Assembly: GCF_009759665.1 (NCBI RefSeq)
Contig: NZ_WQNE01000033.1
Coordinates: forward strand, 1-64,000
Direction: 5' to 3'
Length of the DNA: 64,000 nt
Origin: Bradyrhizobium cajani
GTDB taxonomy: Bacteria > Pseudomonadota > Alphaproteobacteria > Rhizobiales > Xanthobacteraceae
A program made the translations under genes and the position numbers. Shown here in pieces: positions 52,389 through 60,469 of this stretch (positions within the stretch are counted from its first letter, which is position 1; every line of letters starts with the position of its first letter). Under the pieces are notes generated by a model, which was not told the DNA's origin, did no database searches, and saw only the letters and a program-made list of their open reading frames with translations.

Positions 52389-53960
52389 CAGATTCCGGAC
52401 GGCGATCAGGATGCCGATGAAGGTCGCGGCGATGATCCAGAGCGCGACGGTGCGCCAGCGATTCTTGCGGCCCTCGCTGCGGCCCATCGCTGCGATGCTC
52501 TCCGGCGAGAGTTTCAGGCCCTCGCGGGTCATGGTCTCGAGCTGCTCGATCACCTTGACCGACCGCTCGGCGATCTCCGGCAGGCGCATCAGCACACGCG
52601 CGATGTCCCCGGTCCCCGCAAGTGCGCCCTGCACCCGGCCGATCGGTCCGAGATTGCGCTCGATCCATTCGCGCACCACGGGGTCGGCGATCTTCCAGAT
52701 GTCGAGCTTGGGATCGAAGCCGCGCGCGACGCCCTCGACCACGACCATGGTCTTCTGGAGCAGGATCAGCTCGGGCCGCGTCGTCATGTCGAACAGGCCG
52801 GTGACCTCGAGCAGCAGCGTCAGCAGCCGCGCCATCGAGATCTCCTCGGCGGTGCGGTTGTGGATCGGCTCGCCGATGGCGCGGATGGCCTGCGCAAAAT
52901 TCTCGACCGAATGGTGTGCGGGCACGTAGCCCGCCTCGAAATGCACCTCCGCCACGCGGCGATAGTCGCGGGTGATGAAGCCGAGCAGGATCTCGGCGAG
53001 GAAGCGCCGTTCCTTCATGCCCAATCGGCCCATGATGCCGAAATCGACCGCGACGAGACGGCCGGCCTCGTCGAGGAACAGGTTGCCCGGATGCATGTCG
53101 GCGTGGAAGAAGCCGTCGCGCAGCGCGTGCCGCAAAAAGCTCTGGATCACCTTGCGGCCGAGATCGGGCAAATCGACCTGCGCCTCTGCGAGGCGCTTGT
53201 GGTCGTTCAGCGCGATGCCGTCGATCCACTCCATCGTCAACACGTTGTGCGTGGTGCGATCCCAGTCGACGGTCGGCACGCGGAAGTCGGGATCGTCCTG
53301 CGTGTTCTCCGCCATCTCCGACAGCGCGGCGGCCTCCAGCCGCAGGTCCATCTCCATCGCGACCGAGCGCGACATGGTGTTGATGACCTCGATGAGGCGC
53401 AGGCGCCGCGCCTCGGCCGAATAGGCTTCGGCCTTGTGCGCGACGAAGAAGAAATCGGAGAGGTCGCGGCGGAAGCGCGCGGCGACGTGCGGCCGGAGCA
53501 CCTTGATCGCGACCGGCCTGCGGATGCTGTCGCGCAACACCTCACCGCGATGCACCTGTGCGATCGAGGCGGCAGCCACCGGCGGGCCGAAGCTCGCGAA
53601 CACGTCCTTCAGCGGCCGCTCCAGCGAGTTTGCGATCGCAGCTTCCGCTTCGGCCTGCGGGAACGGCGGCAGCCGGTCCTGGAGACTTTCGAGGTCGCGC
53701 GCCATGATGACACCGACGACGTCGGGGCGCGTCGCCAGGAATTGCCCGAGCTTGAGATAGGCCGGGCCCATCCGCGTCAGTGCGCGCGATATCCGCGGTC
53801 CATGCTTGACGCCGCGACGCTCGACGAGTCGCGCCAGCTTGAGCGCGAGCTGTCCCGGCGGCGGCACCAGGCTTGGATCGACCGAGCCGAACACGCCCTC
53901 GCGCGCAAAGACGAACGCGGCGCGGATCAGGCGCACAATGTGGGTGAACGCAGAGATCAC
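52386..53960 (-). CDS. ubiB: Ubiquinone biosynthesis regulatory protein kinase-like UbiB
   Basis: Atypical ATPase/kinase that supports ubiquinone synthesis at the inner membrane. 524 aa, GTG start overlapping the ubiE stop (GTGA). UbiB hallmarks: the KxGQ helix YLKLGQFLATRPDV, the Ala-rich loop PVAAASIAQVHRGEV in place of a Gly-rich loop, AIKVLRP with the Lys, EMDLRLEAAALSEM, catalytic FFHADMHPGNLF and VDFGIMGRL. C-terminal membrane helix (TVALWIIAATFIGILIAV). Follows ubiE, precedes coaBC. Confidence 0.94.
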   Translation of the reverse strand: MISAFTHIVRLIRAAFVFAREGVFGSVDPSLVPPPGQLALKLARLVERRGVKHGPRISRALTRMGPAYLKLGQFLATRPDVVGVIMARDLESLQDRLPPFPQAEAEAAIANSLERPLKDVFASFGPPVAAASIAQVHRGEVLRDSIRRPVAIKVLRPHVAARFRRDLSDFFFVAHKAEAYSAEARRLRLIEVINTMSRSVAMEMDLRLEAAALSEMAENTQDDPDFRVPTVDWDRTTHNVLTMEWIDGIALNDHKRLAEAQVDLPDLGRKVIQSFLRHALRDGFFHADMHPGNLFLDEAGRLVAVDFGIMGRLGMKERRFLAEILLGFITRDYRRVAEVHFEAGYVPAHHSVENFAQAIRAIGEPIHNRTAEEISMARLLTLLLEVTGLFDMTTRPELILLQKTMVVVEGVARGFDPKLDIWKIADPVVREWIERNLGPIGRVQGALAGTGDIARVLMRLPEIAERSVKVIEQLETMTREGLKLSPESIAAMGRSEGRKNRWRTVALWIIAATFIGILIAVRNL

Positions 53961-54718
53961 AAACGCCAGCCCGAATGCAGTGCGACGATGCCGCCGGAGA
54001 GGGTCTGCCAGCTCACGCGGGAAAAGCCGGCTTCGCGGATCATGTCGGCGAAGACGCCGGGTTTTGGAAACTTGCGGATCGATTCGACGAGATATCGGTA
54101 GGACTCGGCGTCACCCGTGACCATGCGGCCGAGCGGCGGAATCACATTGAACGAGAACAGGTCGTAGAGGCGATCGAGCCCGGGCACTTCGACGGTGGAG
54201 AATTCCAGGCACAGGAATCGGCTGCCGGGCCGCAGCACGCGATAGGCTTCGCGCAGCGCAAGGTCGATCTGCGGCACGTTGCGAATGCCGAAAGCGATCG
54301 TATATGCGTCGAAGCTGCGATCGGCGAAGGCCAGCGCTTCGGCGTTGCCTTCGACGAAATCGACCTGGGTCTCGAGATGCCGCTTGGCGGCGCGCTCGCG
54401 GCCCACGGCCAGCATGTTGGCGTTGATGTCGCAGACGGTGGCATGGAAGCCCGGGCCTGCCGCCTTGGCGGCGCGGAACGAGATGTCGCCGGTGCCGCCG
54501 GCGACGTCGAGCAGCGCGAACGGCCGGTCGCTCCTCGGCGGGTCGAGCGCGTTGATCATGATGTCCTTCCAGACCCGGTGCAGGCCACCGGACATCAGGT
54601 CGTTCATCAAGTCATAGCGCGACGCCACGCTGTGAAACACATCGTTCACCAGCGTCTGCTTGTCCCCCAGGGGAACGTCCCTGAAGCCAAAATGCGTGGT
54701 TTCGCCCGGCCGATCCAT
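53957..54718 (-). CDS. ubiE: Ubiquinone/menaquinone C-methyltransferase UbiE
   Basis: SAM-dependent C-methylation of the quinone ring, 253 aa. N-terminal HFGFRDVPLGDKQTLVNDVF, then YDLMNDLMSGGLHRVWKD, SAM-binding LLDVAGGTGDISFR, VDFVEGNAEALAFAD, the family signature AYTIAFGIRNVPQIDLALRE and RPGSRFLCLEFS, and YRYLVESIRKFP near the end. It is divergent from mutM and couples to ubiB. Confidence 0.95.
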   Translation of the reverse strand: MDRPGETTHFGFRDVPLGDKQTLVNDVFHSVASRYDLMNDLMSGGLHRVWKDIMINALDPPRSDRPFALLDVAGGTGDISFRAAKAAGPGFHATVCDINANMLAVGRERAAKRHLETQVDFVEGNAEALAFADRSFDAYTIAFGIRNVPQIDLALREAYRVLRPGSRFLCLEFSTVEVPGLDRLYDLFSFNVIPPLGRMVTGDAESYRYLVESIRKFPKPGVFADMIREAGFSRVSWQTLSGGIVALHSGWRL

Positions 54719-54799
54719 TACTCTACTCCACGAGGCGGACCATAGCGCGCCCGCCGCAATGGCGCTATCACACCGCCCTCATAAGGTGAATGCCTGACC

Positions 54800-55681
54800 A
54801 TGCCTGAATTGCCCGAAGTCGAGACCGTCCGCCGCGGCCTTCAGCCCGTCATGGAGGGCGCGAAAATCCTCACCGCGGAGGCCCGCCGGCCGGATCTGCG
54901 TTTTCCCTTCCAGCCGGACTTCGTGGCCCGGCTGAAGGGGCAGATCGTCACGGGGCTCGGCCGCCGGGCAAAATATCTCATGGCCGATCTCGCCTCCGGC
55001 GACGTGCTCTTGATGCATCTGGGTATGTCAGGCTCGTTTCGCGTCATCAAGCCGGACAACCATGCCGTTCCCGGCGAGTTTCATTACCCGCGGGCCAAGG
55101 ACTCCGCGCACGATCACGTGCTGTTTCGGATGTCCTCGGGCGCCGATATCGTCTTCAACGATCCGCGCCGTTTCGGTTACATGAAGGTGATTGCGCGGAG
55201 TGCGCTTGAGGAAGAGCCGTTGCTGCGCGGGCTCGGTCCCGAGCCGCTCGGCAACGAATTCGATGCCGCGATGCTGGCGCGGTCCTGCGCCGGCAAGACC
55301 ACAAGCCTGAAGGCCGCGCTGCTCGACCAGCGCGTGGTGGCGGGGCTGGGCAACATCTATGTCTGCGAAGCCCTCCACCGCTCGCACCTGTCGCCGCGCC
55401 GGATCGCCGCGACGCTGTCGACGAAGAAGGGTGAGGCAACGGATCAAGCCAGGCGGCTGGTCAGTGCGATCCACACCGTGCTGAACGACGCCATCAAGGC
55501 CGGCGGCTCCAGCTTGCGCGACCATCGCCAGACGACGGGCGAGCTCGGCTATTTCCAGCATTCGTTCAGGGTGTACGACCGCGAAGGCGAGAAATGCACG
55601 ACGCCGGGCTGCGGCGGCACGATCAAGCGGTTTACGCAGAACGGCCGGTCGACCTTCTGGTGCCCGAAATGTCAGAAGTAG
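54800..55681 (+). CDS. mutM: Formamidopyrimidine-DNA glycosylase
   Basis: Removes 8-oxoguanine and formamidopyrimidines with beta,delta-lyase activity. 293 aa. N-terminal catalytic Pro2 and Glu3 in MPELPEVETVRRGL, Lys in the GRRAKYLMADL loop, LLMHLGMSGSF, the helix-two-turn-helix LDQRVVAGLGNIYVCEALH, and a C-terminal zinc finger CTTPGCGGTIKRF...WCPKC with all four Cys. An insertion (KPDNHAVPGEFHYPRAKDS) is common in alphaproteobacteria. Confidence 0.96.
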   Translation: MPELPEVETVRRGLQPVMEGAKILTAEARRPDLRFPFQPDFVARLKGQIVTGLGRRAKYLMADLASGDVLLMHLGMSGSFRVIKPDNHAVPGEFHYPRAKDSAHDHVLFRMSSGADIVFNDPRRFGYMKVIARSALEEEPLLRGLGPEPLGNEFDAAMLARSCAGKTTSLKAALLDQRVVAGLGNIYVCEALHRSHLSPRRIAATLSTKKGEATDQARRLVSAIHTVLNDAIKAGGSSLRDHRQTTGELGYFQHSFRVYDREGEKCTTPGCGGTIKRFTQNGRSTFWCPKCQK

Positions 55682-55733
55682 GGATCAGGCTCGCAGCGAG
55701 GAAGCCGTGAGCCTCGGCGAAGCCAACCACGAG

Positions 55734-55820
55734 CGTCATTGCGAGCGCAGCGAAGCAATCCAGAATCTTTCCGCGGAGGCAGCCTGGATTGGTTCGTCGC
55801 AAGGGCTCCTCGCAATGACG
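55734..55820. repeat. Palindromic repeat, CGTCATTGCGAG family, copy 2
   Basis: Bounded by CGTCATTGCGAGCG and CTCGCAATGACG; the inner arms GCAATCCAGA/TCTGGATT are partly altered. Same family as 7852-7938. It lies between mutM and the convergent parA; a second small hairpin (GCAATCCGGCC...GGCCGGATTGC) follows at about 55856-55886. Confidence 0.7.
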
Positions 55821-55950
55821 GCGTGGATGGAGCCTTCCGAAAAACGCGAAGCGAAGCAATCCGGCCGGGCTGGTGGCCGGATTGCATCGTCGCTTGGGCT
55901 CTTCGACCGGATGGCGAAGGGCCCGTCTGGCGCCCGAGCGATCGCCCCGC

Positions 55951-56694
55951 TCAGGGCGCCAGTGTCGTGGTCTCGTCTGCCGAAAGCTCGCTGGTCGCGT
56001 GCAGCATGCCGTCCGCAGCCGACACCAACTGGTCGATCGGAAGATGGGGCGTGGCGGAGAGCTCGAGACGCGTCTCGATCCACCGCCAGAGGCCACGGAT
56101 CTCGTCCGCCGACTTGCCGTTCGGCGCGAATTCGCTGACCGCGAGGCCGCTCGCAAGCGAGTCCTGATGGTCGTTGCGCATCGCGATCAGCGGGCGCGCC
56201 AGCACCTCGGCGAGATCGAGTGCGGCTTCCTCGGCGAGCGTGTCGGCAGCATTGTCGATGCGCTGGCCACGGATCGGCGTCTGGTTCAGCACGAAGCCAA
56301 AGGGCCGCTTCCAGGCGCGCGCGACGCTGAGCGTCGAAGCGGTCGCCTCGATGTCGGCGACGCTCGGGCGGGCCGGGATCAGGCAGAGATCGGAATGGCG
56401 GATCGCGGCGGTGGTGGCGGCGCTGAGACCGGCCGCAGTATCGACGATTGCGAGCTGGAGGCCGCTATCGGCCAGCATCTTCAGGCGCGGCGCGATGTCG
56501 GCGGCATGGTAGATCGGCTCGACGACGAGATCCTCGCTGGTGCGGCGACGCTGCCAGCTCGACAGGGTGCCCTGCGGGTCGGTCTCGATCAGGCGAACAG
56601 TGAAGCCGGCCTGCCTGGCCGCCAGCGCGAGGCCGATGGCGAGCGTGCTCTTGCCGCTGCCACCCTTTTGGGTGGCCAGTACGATCGTGTGCAT
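55951..56694 (-). CDS. ParA-family ATPase, orphan
   Basis: Walker-type partition ATPase, 247 aa, without the N-terminal DNA-binding domain of plasmid type Ia ParA. Deviant Walker A QKGGSGKST (with the signature Lys), switch I/A' ETDPQGTLSSWQRRR, Walker B LAIVDTAAGLS and LVPARPS-like LIPARPSVADI. No parB, parS cluster or plasmid gene is near. Orphan ParAs in rhizobia position cargo such as chemoreceptor arrays, carboxysomes or flagella; the cargo here is unknown. A 7-bp inverted repeat (CGTACGA...TCGTACG, 56867-56895) lies upstream. Confidence 0.85.
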   Translation of the reverse strand: MHTIVLATQKGGSGKSTLAIGLALAARQAGFTVRLIETDPQGTLSSWQRRRTSEDLVVEPIYHAADIAPRLKMLADSGLQLAIVDTAAGLSAATTAAIRHSDLCLIPARPSVADIEATASTLSVARAWKRPFGFVLNQTPIRGQRIDNAADTLAEEAALDLAEVLARPLIAMRNDHQDSLASGLAVSEFAPNGKSADEIRGLWRWIETRLELSATPHLPIDQLVSAADGMLHATSELSADETTTLAP

Positions 56695-56950
56695 TGAAAG
56701 ATCATTCCTTTGGAGTTGCCTGGGTCAGGAATACGCCACGCGAACGTGCATCGCTTCGCGATGCTGAGCGCTTCTCGCTCAGGACGTGCCGGCCCGATCC
56801 AAAGGGGATCGCGGAGGTCCGAATCAACGGTAACGATGATGGCGGAATAGGGATTTCCAGCTAATCCGTACGATTACCGGAACCGTAGTCGTACGTGGGG
56901 CGTGCTCGCCACTACCCCAAGGTGCAGGGATTAGGGATCCTTGCCCTGGC

Positions 56951-58312
56951 TCACTTGCGCACGCAGATCACGCGCACGACGGCGCCTCTTGCATCGGTCG
57001 ACGTGCCGTTCGCCGTGACATCGTTCGCCTTCAGGAAATCGCGCACAGTCTCCGCGGAAACCATCACCGCTTGCGACGCCGGCACCGATGTCGCAGGTCC
57101 AGCGACCATCGCCGGCTTCAACAGCGCGACGCCGGCAAACCTGCCGTCGCCATCGATGGCCGGGCTGCCGGAAAATCCGACCCCCGGCGGCGGAGACAGC
57201 GCGAAATCGCTGCTCGTGACCGGCGCCAGCGCGCCTTTGACGCTCGACACGCCGGCCGCGCCGCCCTGGCTCTGCGGATCGGCGATGCCGACGACATCGA
57301 CGCTCGCACTTGGCCCGCTGCCGGCGAGGCTGAGCGGCTTCAGGCCGCGCGCCCCACAGATGTGCAGGAGCGCAAGATCGTGCTCCTTGTCCTCGGCGAG
57401 ACGGTCCGCGCTGCCGTAGCCGCCGATCGTGATCGCAAGACAGCCGTCGGTGACGAGGCGGTCGGTGACAATGGCGCCGTCGTCGCTGACGACGATGCCG
57501 GTGGCGTATTCGACGGTCTTGCGCGGCGGTGGTCCAGCCATGGGGCTCGAAGGGAACGCATTGAACGCGCTCGACATTGCGATCACGACCGGCTCGACCG
57601 TGTTCTCGGTCGCTTGATCGTAGAGGATCGTCATGATCCGCACTTCATCGCCCTTGAAGGTGCCGCGCACGTAGAACTTCTTCAGGCCCTGCAATCCCGA
57701 CAGCACGAAGAAGTCCGGCTTCACCACGGTGTAGTCGACCTTGCGCCCGGCCGGCTCCTTCTTCTCCGCTTCGGCGAGCTTTGCCGTGGTCGGGTTCGCC
57801 TCCTTGCGGCGGCTGAGCAGCACCTGCACCGTTCCGGTCGGCGAGGTCCATTTCGAGCCGTTGGCGTCGCTCACCTGCTGCGGTACCAGCTTGCCGGGAA
57901 TGCCGAGCCGCGCACCACTGGTCGGCTCCATCACGATCTTCCAGCCGACGCTCTCCTGCTTCCGCCGCGCCGTCTCCGCGAGCGCGGCGCGCTCCTGCGG
58001 ATTGAGCACGCCGGTCGGCTTGCCGCCCTTGGCCTTCTGGTACTCCTTCACGGCGTTGACCATGCGCTCGCTGATGTCGCCGGTGATAGCGCCGTTATAT
58101 TGGCCGACCCAGGCGAGGTCGGACTGGAGCGACAGCCGCTCGGCCTGCGCCATCGCATCTGCCGTTTCCGACGCCGTCTGCAACGCGGGCGGGCGGACCG
58201 GAACGGTCTGGACCGGCTTCGGCCTGGTGCCGGGGATCTGCGGCGCCGTCATCTGGGCGTTCGCGCCTGTGGCAGCCGCAAACATCAAGGTTGCCGCAAG
58301 CATCGATCTCAT
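56951..58312 (-). CDS. Exported peptidoglycan-binding / trypsin-like protein with degenerate triad
   Basis: 453 aa from the ATG at 58312, which places the signal peptide (MRSMLAATLMFAAATGANAQ) at the N-terminus; a longer frame to 58375 buries it. Residues 56-115 resemble a PG_binding_1 domain (LSLQSDLAWVGQYNGAITGD, then a VKEYQKAKGGKPTG core). Residues 268-430 are a trypsin/HtrA-like domain: GIVVSDDGAIVTDRLVTDG, HDLALLHI (Asp312), GVGFSGSPAI (Ser381). The His expected in VTNNHVVDG-type sequence is Leu286, so normal proteolysis looks impossible. No PDZ domain seen. Function unknown. Confidence 0.75.
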   Translation of the reverse strand: MRSMLAATLMFAAATGANAQMTAPQIPGTRPKPVQTVPVRPPALQTASETADAMAQAERLSLQSDLAWVGQYNGAITGDISERMVNAVKEYQKAKGGKPTGVLNPQERAALAETARRKQESVGWKIVMEPTSGARLGIPGKLVPQQVSDANGSKWTSPTGTVQVLLSRRKEANPTTAKLAEAEKKEPAGRKVDYTVVKPDFFVLSGLQGLKKFYVRGTFKGDEVRIMTILYDQATENTVEPVVIAMSSAFNAFPSSPMAGPPPRKTVEYATGIVVSDDGAIVTDRLVTDGCLAITIGGYGSADRLAEDKEHDLALLHICGARGLKPLSLAGSGPSASVDVVGIADPQSQGGAAGVSSVKGALAPVTSSDFALSPPPGVGFSGSPAIDGDGRFAGVALLKPAMVAGPATSVPASQAVMVSAETVRDFLKANDVTANGTSTDARGAVVRVICVRK

Positions 58313-58398
58313 GACAAATCCAGCCAGCCCATTGAACGCGATGCCATTGAAGCACATCTCGTTGGTCGCGAACAATGTTGGGGTGGTTCAGGCGTTGA

Positions 58399-58510
58399 CC
58401 CTCATCCTGAGGAGCCGCGTAAGCGGCGTCTCGAAGGATGCAGGCCGAGCCGCCGCAGCGGGGGCCTTCATGGTTCGAGACGGCGCTTTGCGCCTCCTCA
58501 CCATGAGGGT
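58399..58510. repeat. Paired palindromes, CCTCATCCTGAGGAG family, second pair
   Basis: Unit 1 (58399-58443) runs CCCTCATCCTGAGGAGC...GCGTCTCGAAGGATG. Unit 2 (about 58466-58510) runs CCTTCATGGTTCGAGACG...CCTCCTCACCATGAGGGT. They are in opposite orientation around a short GC-rich spacer and lie just upstream of the moeB-like gene. Confidence 0.7.
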
Positions 58511-58528
58511 TGAGAGGAACGAAGGACG

Positions 58529-59332
58529 ATGCTGAGCCCGGACGAACTCGAACGCTATGCCCGCCACATCGTGCTGCGCGACGTCGGCGGTCCCGGCCAG
58601 GCTGCGCTGAAGCGGGCCTCCGTGCTGGTGATCGGCGCCGGCGGGCTCGGCGCGCCCGCGCTGATGTATCTGGCCGCCGCCGGCGTCGGCACGCTCGGCG
58701 TGGTCGACGACGACGTGGTGTCGCTGTCCAACCTTCAGCGCCAGGTGATCCATACGACGCCGGATATCGGCCGGCACAAGGTCGAGAGCGCAGCGGAACG
58801 GATCGCCGCGCTCAACCCGCATGTCCGCTTCGTCGGCCACGCCACCTGGCTCAACGCCGACAACGCGCTCAGCCTGATCGGCGACTACGATCTCGTGCTC
58901 GACGGCTCCGACAATTTCTCGACGCGTTATCTGGCTTCGGACGCCTGCTTCTTTGCGAAGAGGCCGCTGATCACCGCGGCGCTCGGCACCTTCGACGGCT
59001 CGCTCACCACCATCCGCGCGCATGAGACGAACGAGCAGGGCGAATTCAATCCGACCTATCGCTGCCTGTTTCCGGAGGCGCCGCCGCCCGGCACTGTGCC
59101 GGCCTGCGCCGAGGCCGGCGTCATGGGTGCGCTCGCCGGCGTGCTCGGCTCGATGATGGCGCTGGAGGCGATCCGCGAGATCGTCGGTTTCGGCGACGGC
59201 CTGGTCGGCCGCCTCCTGATGATCGATGCGCGGGCGATGCGCTTCGAAACGCTGCGCTACGCCCGCGATCCCGCCAATCCGCTCAACGGCGACGGGCCCG
59301 TGATCACCGATCTCAGCGCCCATCGCACCTGA
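58529..59332 (+). CDS. HesA/MoeB/ThiF family adenylyltransferase
   Basis: E1-like enzyme that adenylates the C-terminus of a small sulfur carrier (MoaD or ThiS type). 267 aa. YARHIVLRDVGGPGQAALKR, nucleotide loop VLVIGAGGLGAPALMYLAAA, VDDDVVSLSNLQRQVIHTT, DGSDNFSTRYLASDAC and TYRCLFPEAPPPGTVPACAE. The zinc site of MoeB is not intact: only one Cys is left in TYRC and the C-terminal CPxCG-type pair is replaced by PANPLNG. GAAGGACG precedes the ATG. I do not assign moeB or thiF. Confidence 0.85.
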   Translation: MLSPDELERYARHIVLRDVGGPGQAALKRASVLVIGAGGLGAPALMYLAAAGVGTLGVVDDDVVSLSNLQRQVIHTTPDIGRHKVESAAERIAALNPHVRFVGHATWLNADNALSLIGDYDLVLDGSDNFSTRYLASDACFFAKRPLITAALGTFDGSLTTIRAHETNEQGEFNPTYRCLFPEAPPPGTVPACAEAGVMGALAGVLGSMMALEAIREIVGFGDGLVGRLLMIDARAMRFETLRYARDPANPLNGDGPVITDLSAHRT

Positions 59333-59341
59333 TCGCAGCCG

Positions 59342-60349
59342 TTACGTCGTCGCCGGCTTCTCGCTGTCGAGATGCGCCATCTGCTCGGCTGCGTAACGCG
59401 TGCCGGAGGCAACGTCCGGTGGAAACGCCTTTGCCAGCGCGGCAAGATGCGCCGGCGTCAGCGTGACCCTGGCCGCGCCGAGTGCTTCGGTGAGACGGGT
59501 GCGGGTGCGGGCGCCGACCAGCGGCACGATCGCCTTACCCTGCGCGGCCACCCAGGCGATCGCGACCTGCGCCGGCGTTGCGCCAACCTCGTCCGCAATC
59601 GCACGCAGTCTGTCCACCAGGGCGAGATTGGCGTCGAGATTTGCGCCCTGGAAACGCGGCGTCATCAGCCGGTAGTCCTTGCCGGCCTTGCCGGAATCCT
59701 TTGACCAATGGCCGCTGATCAGACCGCGCGCCAGCACGCCGTAAGCGGTGATGGCGATGCCGAGCTCGCGGCAGGTCTTGAGGATGTCGCGTTCGATGCC
59801 GCGCTCGATCAGCGAATACTCGATCTGGAGATCGGCGATCGGATGCACGGCGTGCGCGCGGCGGATGGTATCGGAGCCGACCTCGGACAGGCCGATATGC
59901 CTGATATAGCCGGCCTTCACCATGTCGGCGAGGCCGCCGATGGTCTCCTCGATGGGAACGTTGGGATCGAGCCGTGCCGGGCGATAGACGTCGATGTAAT
60001 CGGTGTCGAGCCGCTGGAGCGAATAGGCCAGGAAATTCCTGATCGCCGCCGGCCGGCAATCCATGCCGGCGAATTCGCCGGCCGGACCGCGCAGCGCGCC
60101 GAATTTGACGCTGAGCTGTACCTTGTCGCGTGACATATCCTTCAGCGCGTCGCGGACCAGCATCTCGTTGTGGCCCATGGCGTAGAAATCGCCGGTGTCG
60201 AGCAGCGTGATGCCGGCATCGAGCGCGGCATGGACGGTGGCGATGGCCTCGCCGCGATCGGCGGGACCGTAGGCGTCGGACATGGCCATGCAGCCAAGAC
60301 CGAGGGCGGAGACGGTGGGACCGGTTGAACCGAGTTTGCGCTGTTCCAT
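59342..60349 (-). CDS. Aldo/keto reductase
   Basis: NADPH-dependent carbonyl reductase-fold protein (YajO/AKR11-13-like), 335 aa from the ATG at 60349. MEQRKLGSTGPTVSALGLGC, MAMSDAYGPAD, catalytic Asp51 and Tyr56 (LDTGDFYAMGHNE), Lys82 (LSVKFGA), and later VPLVGARTRTRLTEAL for the cofactor. The position of the fourth tetrad residue (His in YQHRVD of relatives) is Ala125 (YRPARLDP). A known subgroup has this PARLD form, so altered activity rather than damage is likely. Divergent from a LysR gene. Confidence 0.88.
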   Translation of the reverse strand: MEQRKLGSTGPTVSALGLGCMAMSDAYGPADRGEAIATVHAALDAGITLLDTGDFYAMGHNEMLVRDALKDMSRDKVQLSVKFGALRGPAGEFAGMDCRPAAIRNFLAYSLQRLDTDYIDVYRPARLDPNVPIEETIGGLADMVKAGYIRHIGLSEVGSDTIRRAHAVHPIADLQIEYSLIERGIERDILKTCRELGIAITAYGVLARGLISGHWSKDSGKAGKDYRLMTPRFQGANLDANLALVDRLRAIADEVGATPAQVAIAWVAAQGKAIVPLVGARTRTRLTEALGAARVTLTPAHLAALAKAFPPDVASGTRYAAEQMAHLDSEKPATT

Positions 60350-60449
60350 GATGGCTCTCCTCGAAGGGCGGCAGGCTGATTGCGCCGCGTGACGCGGCTG
60401 GATATGCGCCCGCTCGATTGCGCCGATAAGCTGGACAATCCAGAATGGC

Positions 60450-60469
60450 TTGTTCACATTGTCGAACAA
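60450..60469. promoter_or_regulatory. Inverted repeat operator candidate at the LysR start
   Basis: TTGTTC-ACATTGTC-GAACAA is a perfect six-base inverted repeat ending on the first base of the LysR ATG (60469). Its T-N11-A geometry is typical of LysR sites. It could serve autorepression and control of the divergent aldo/keto reductase. Confidence 0.55.
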
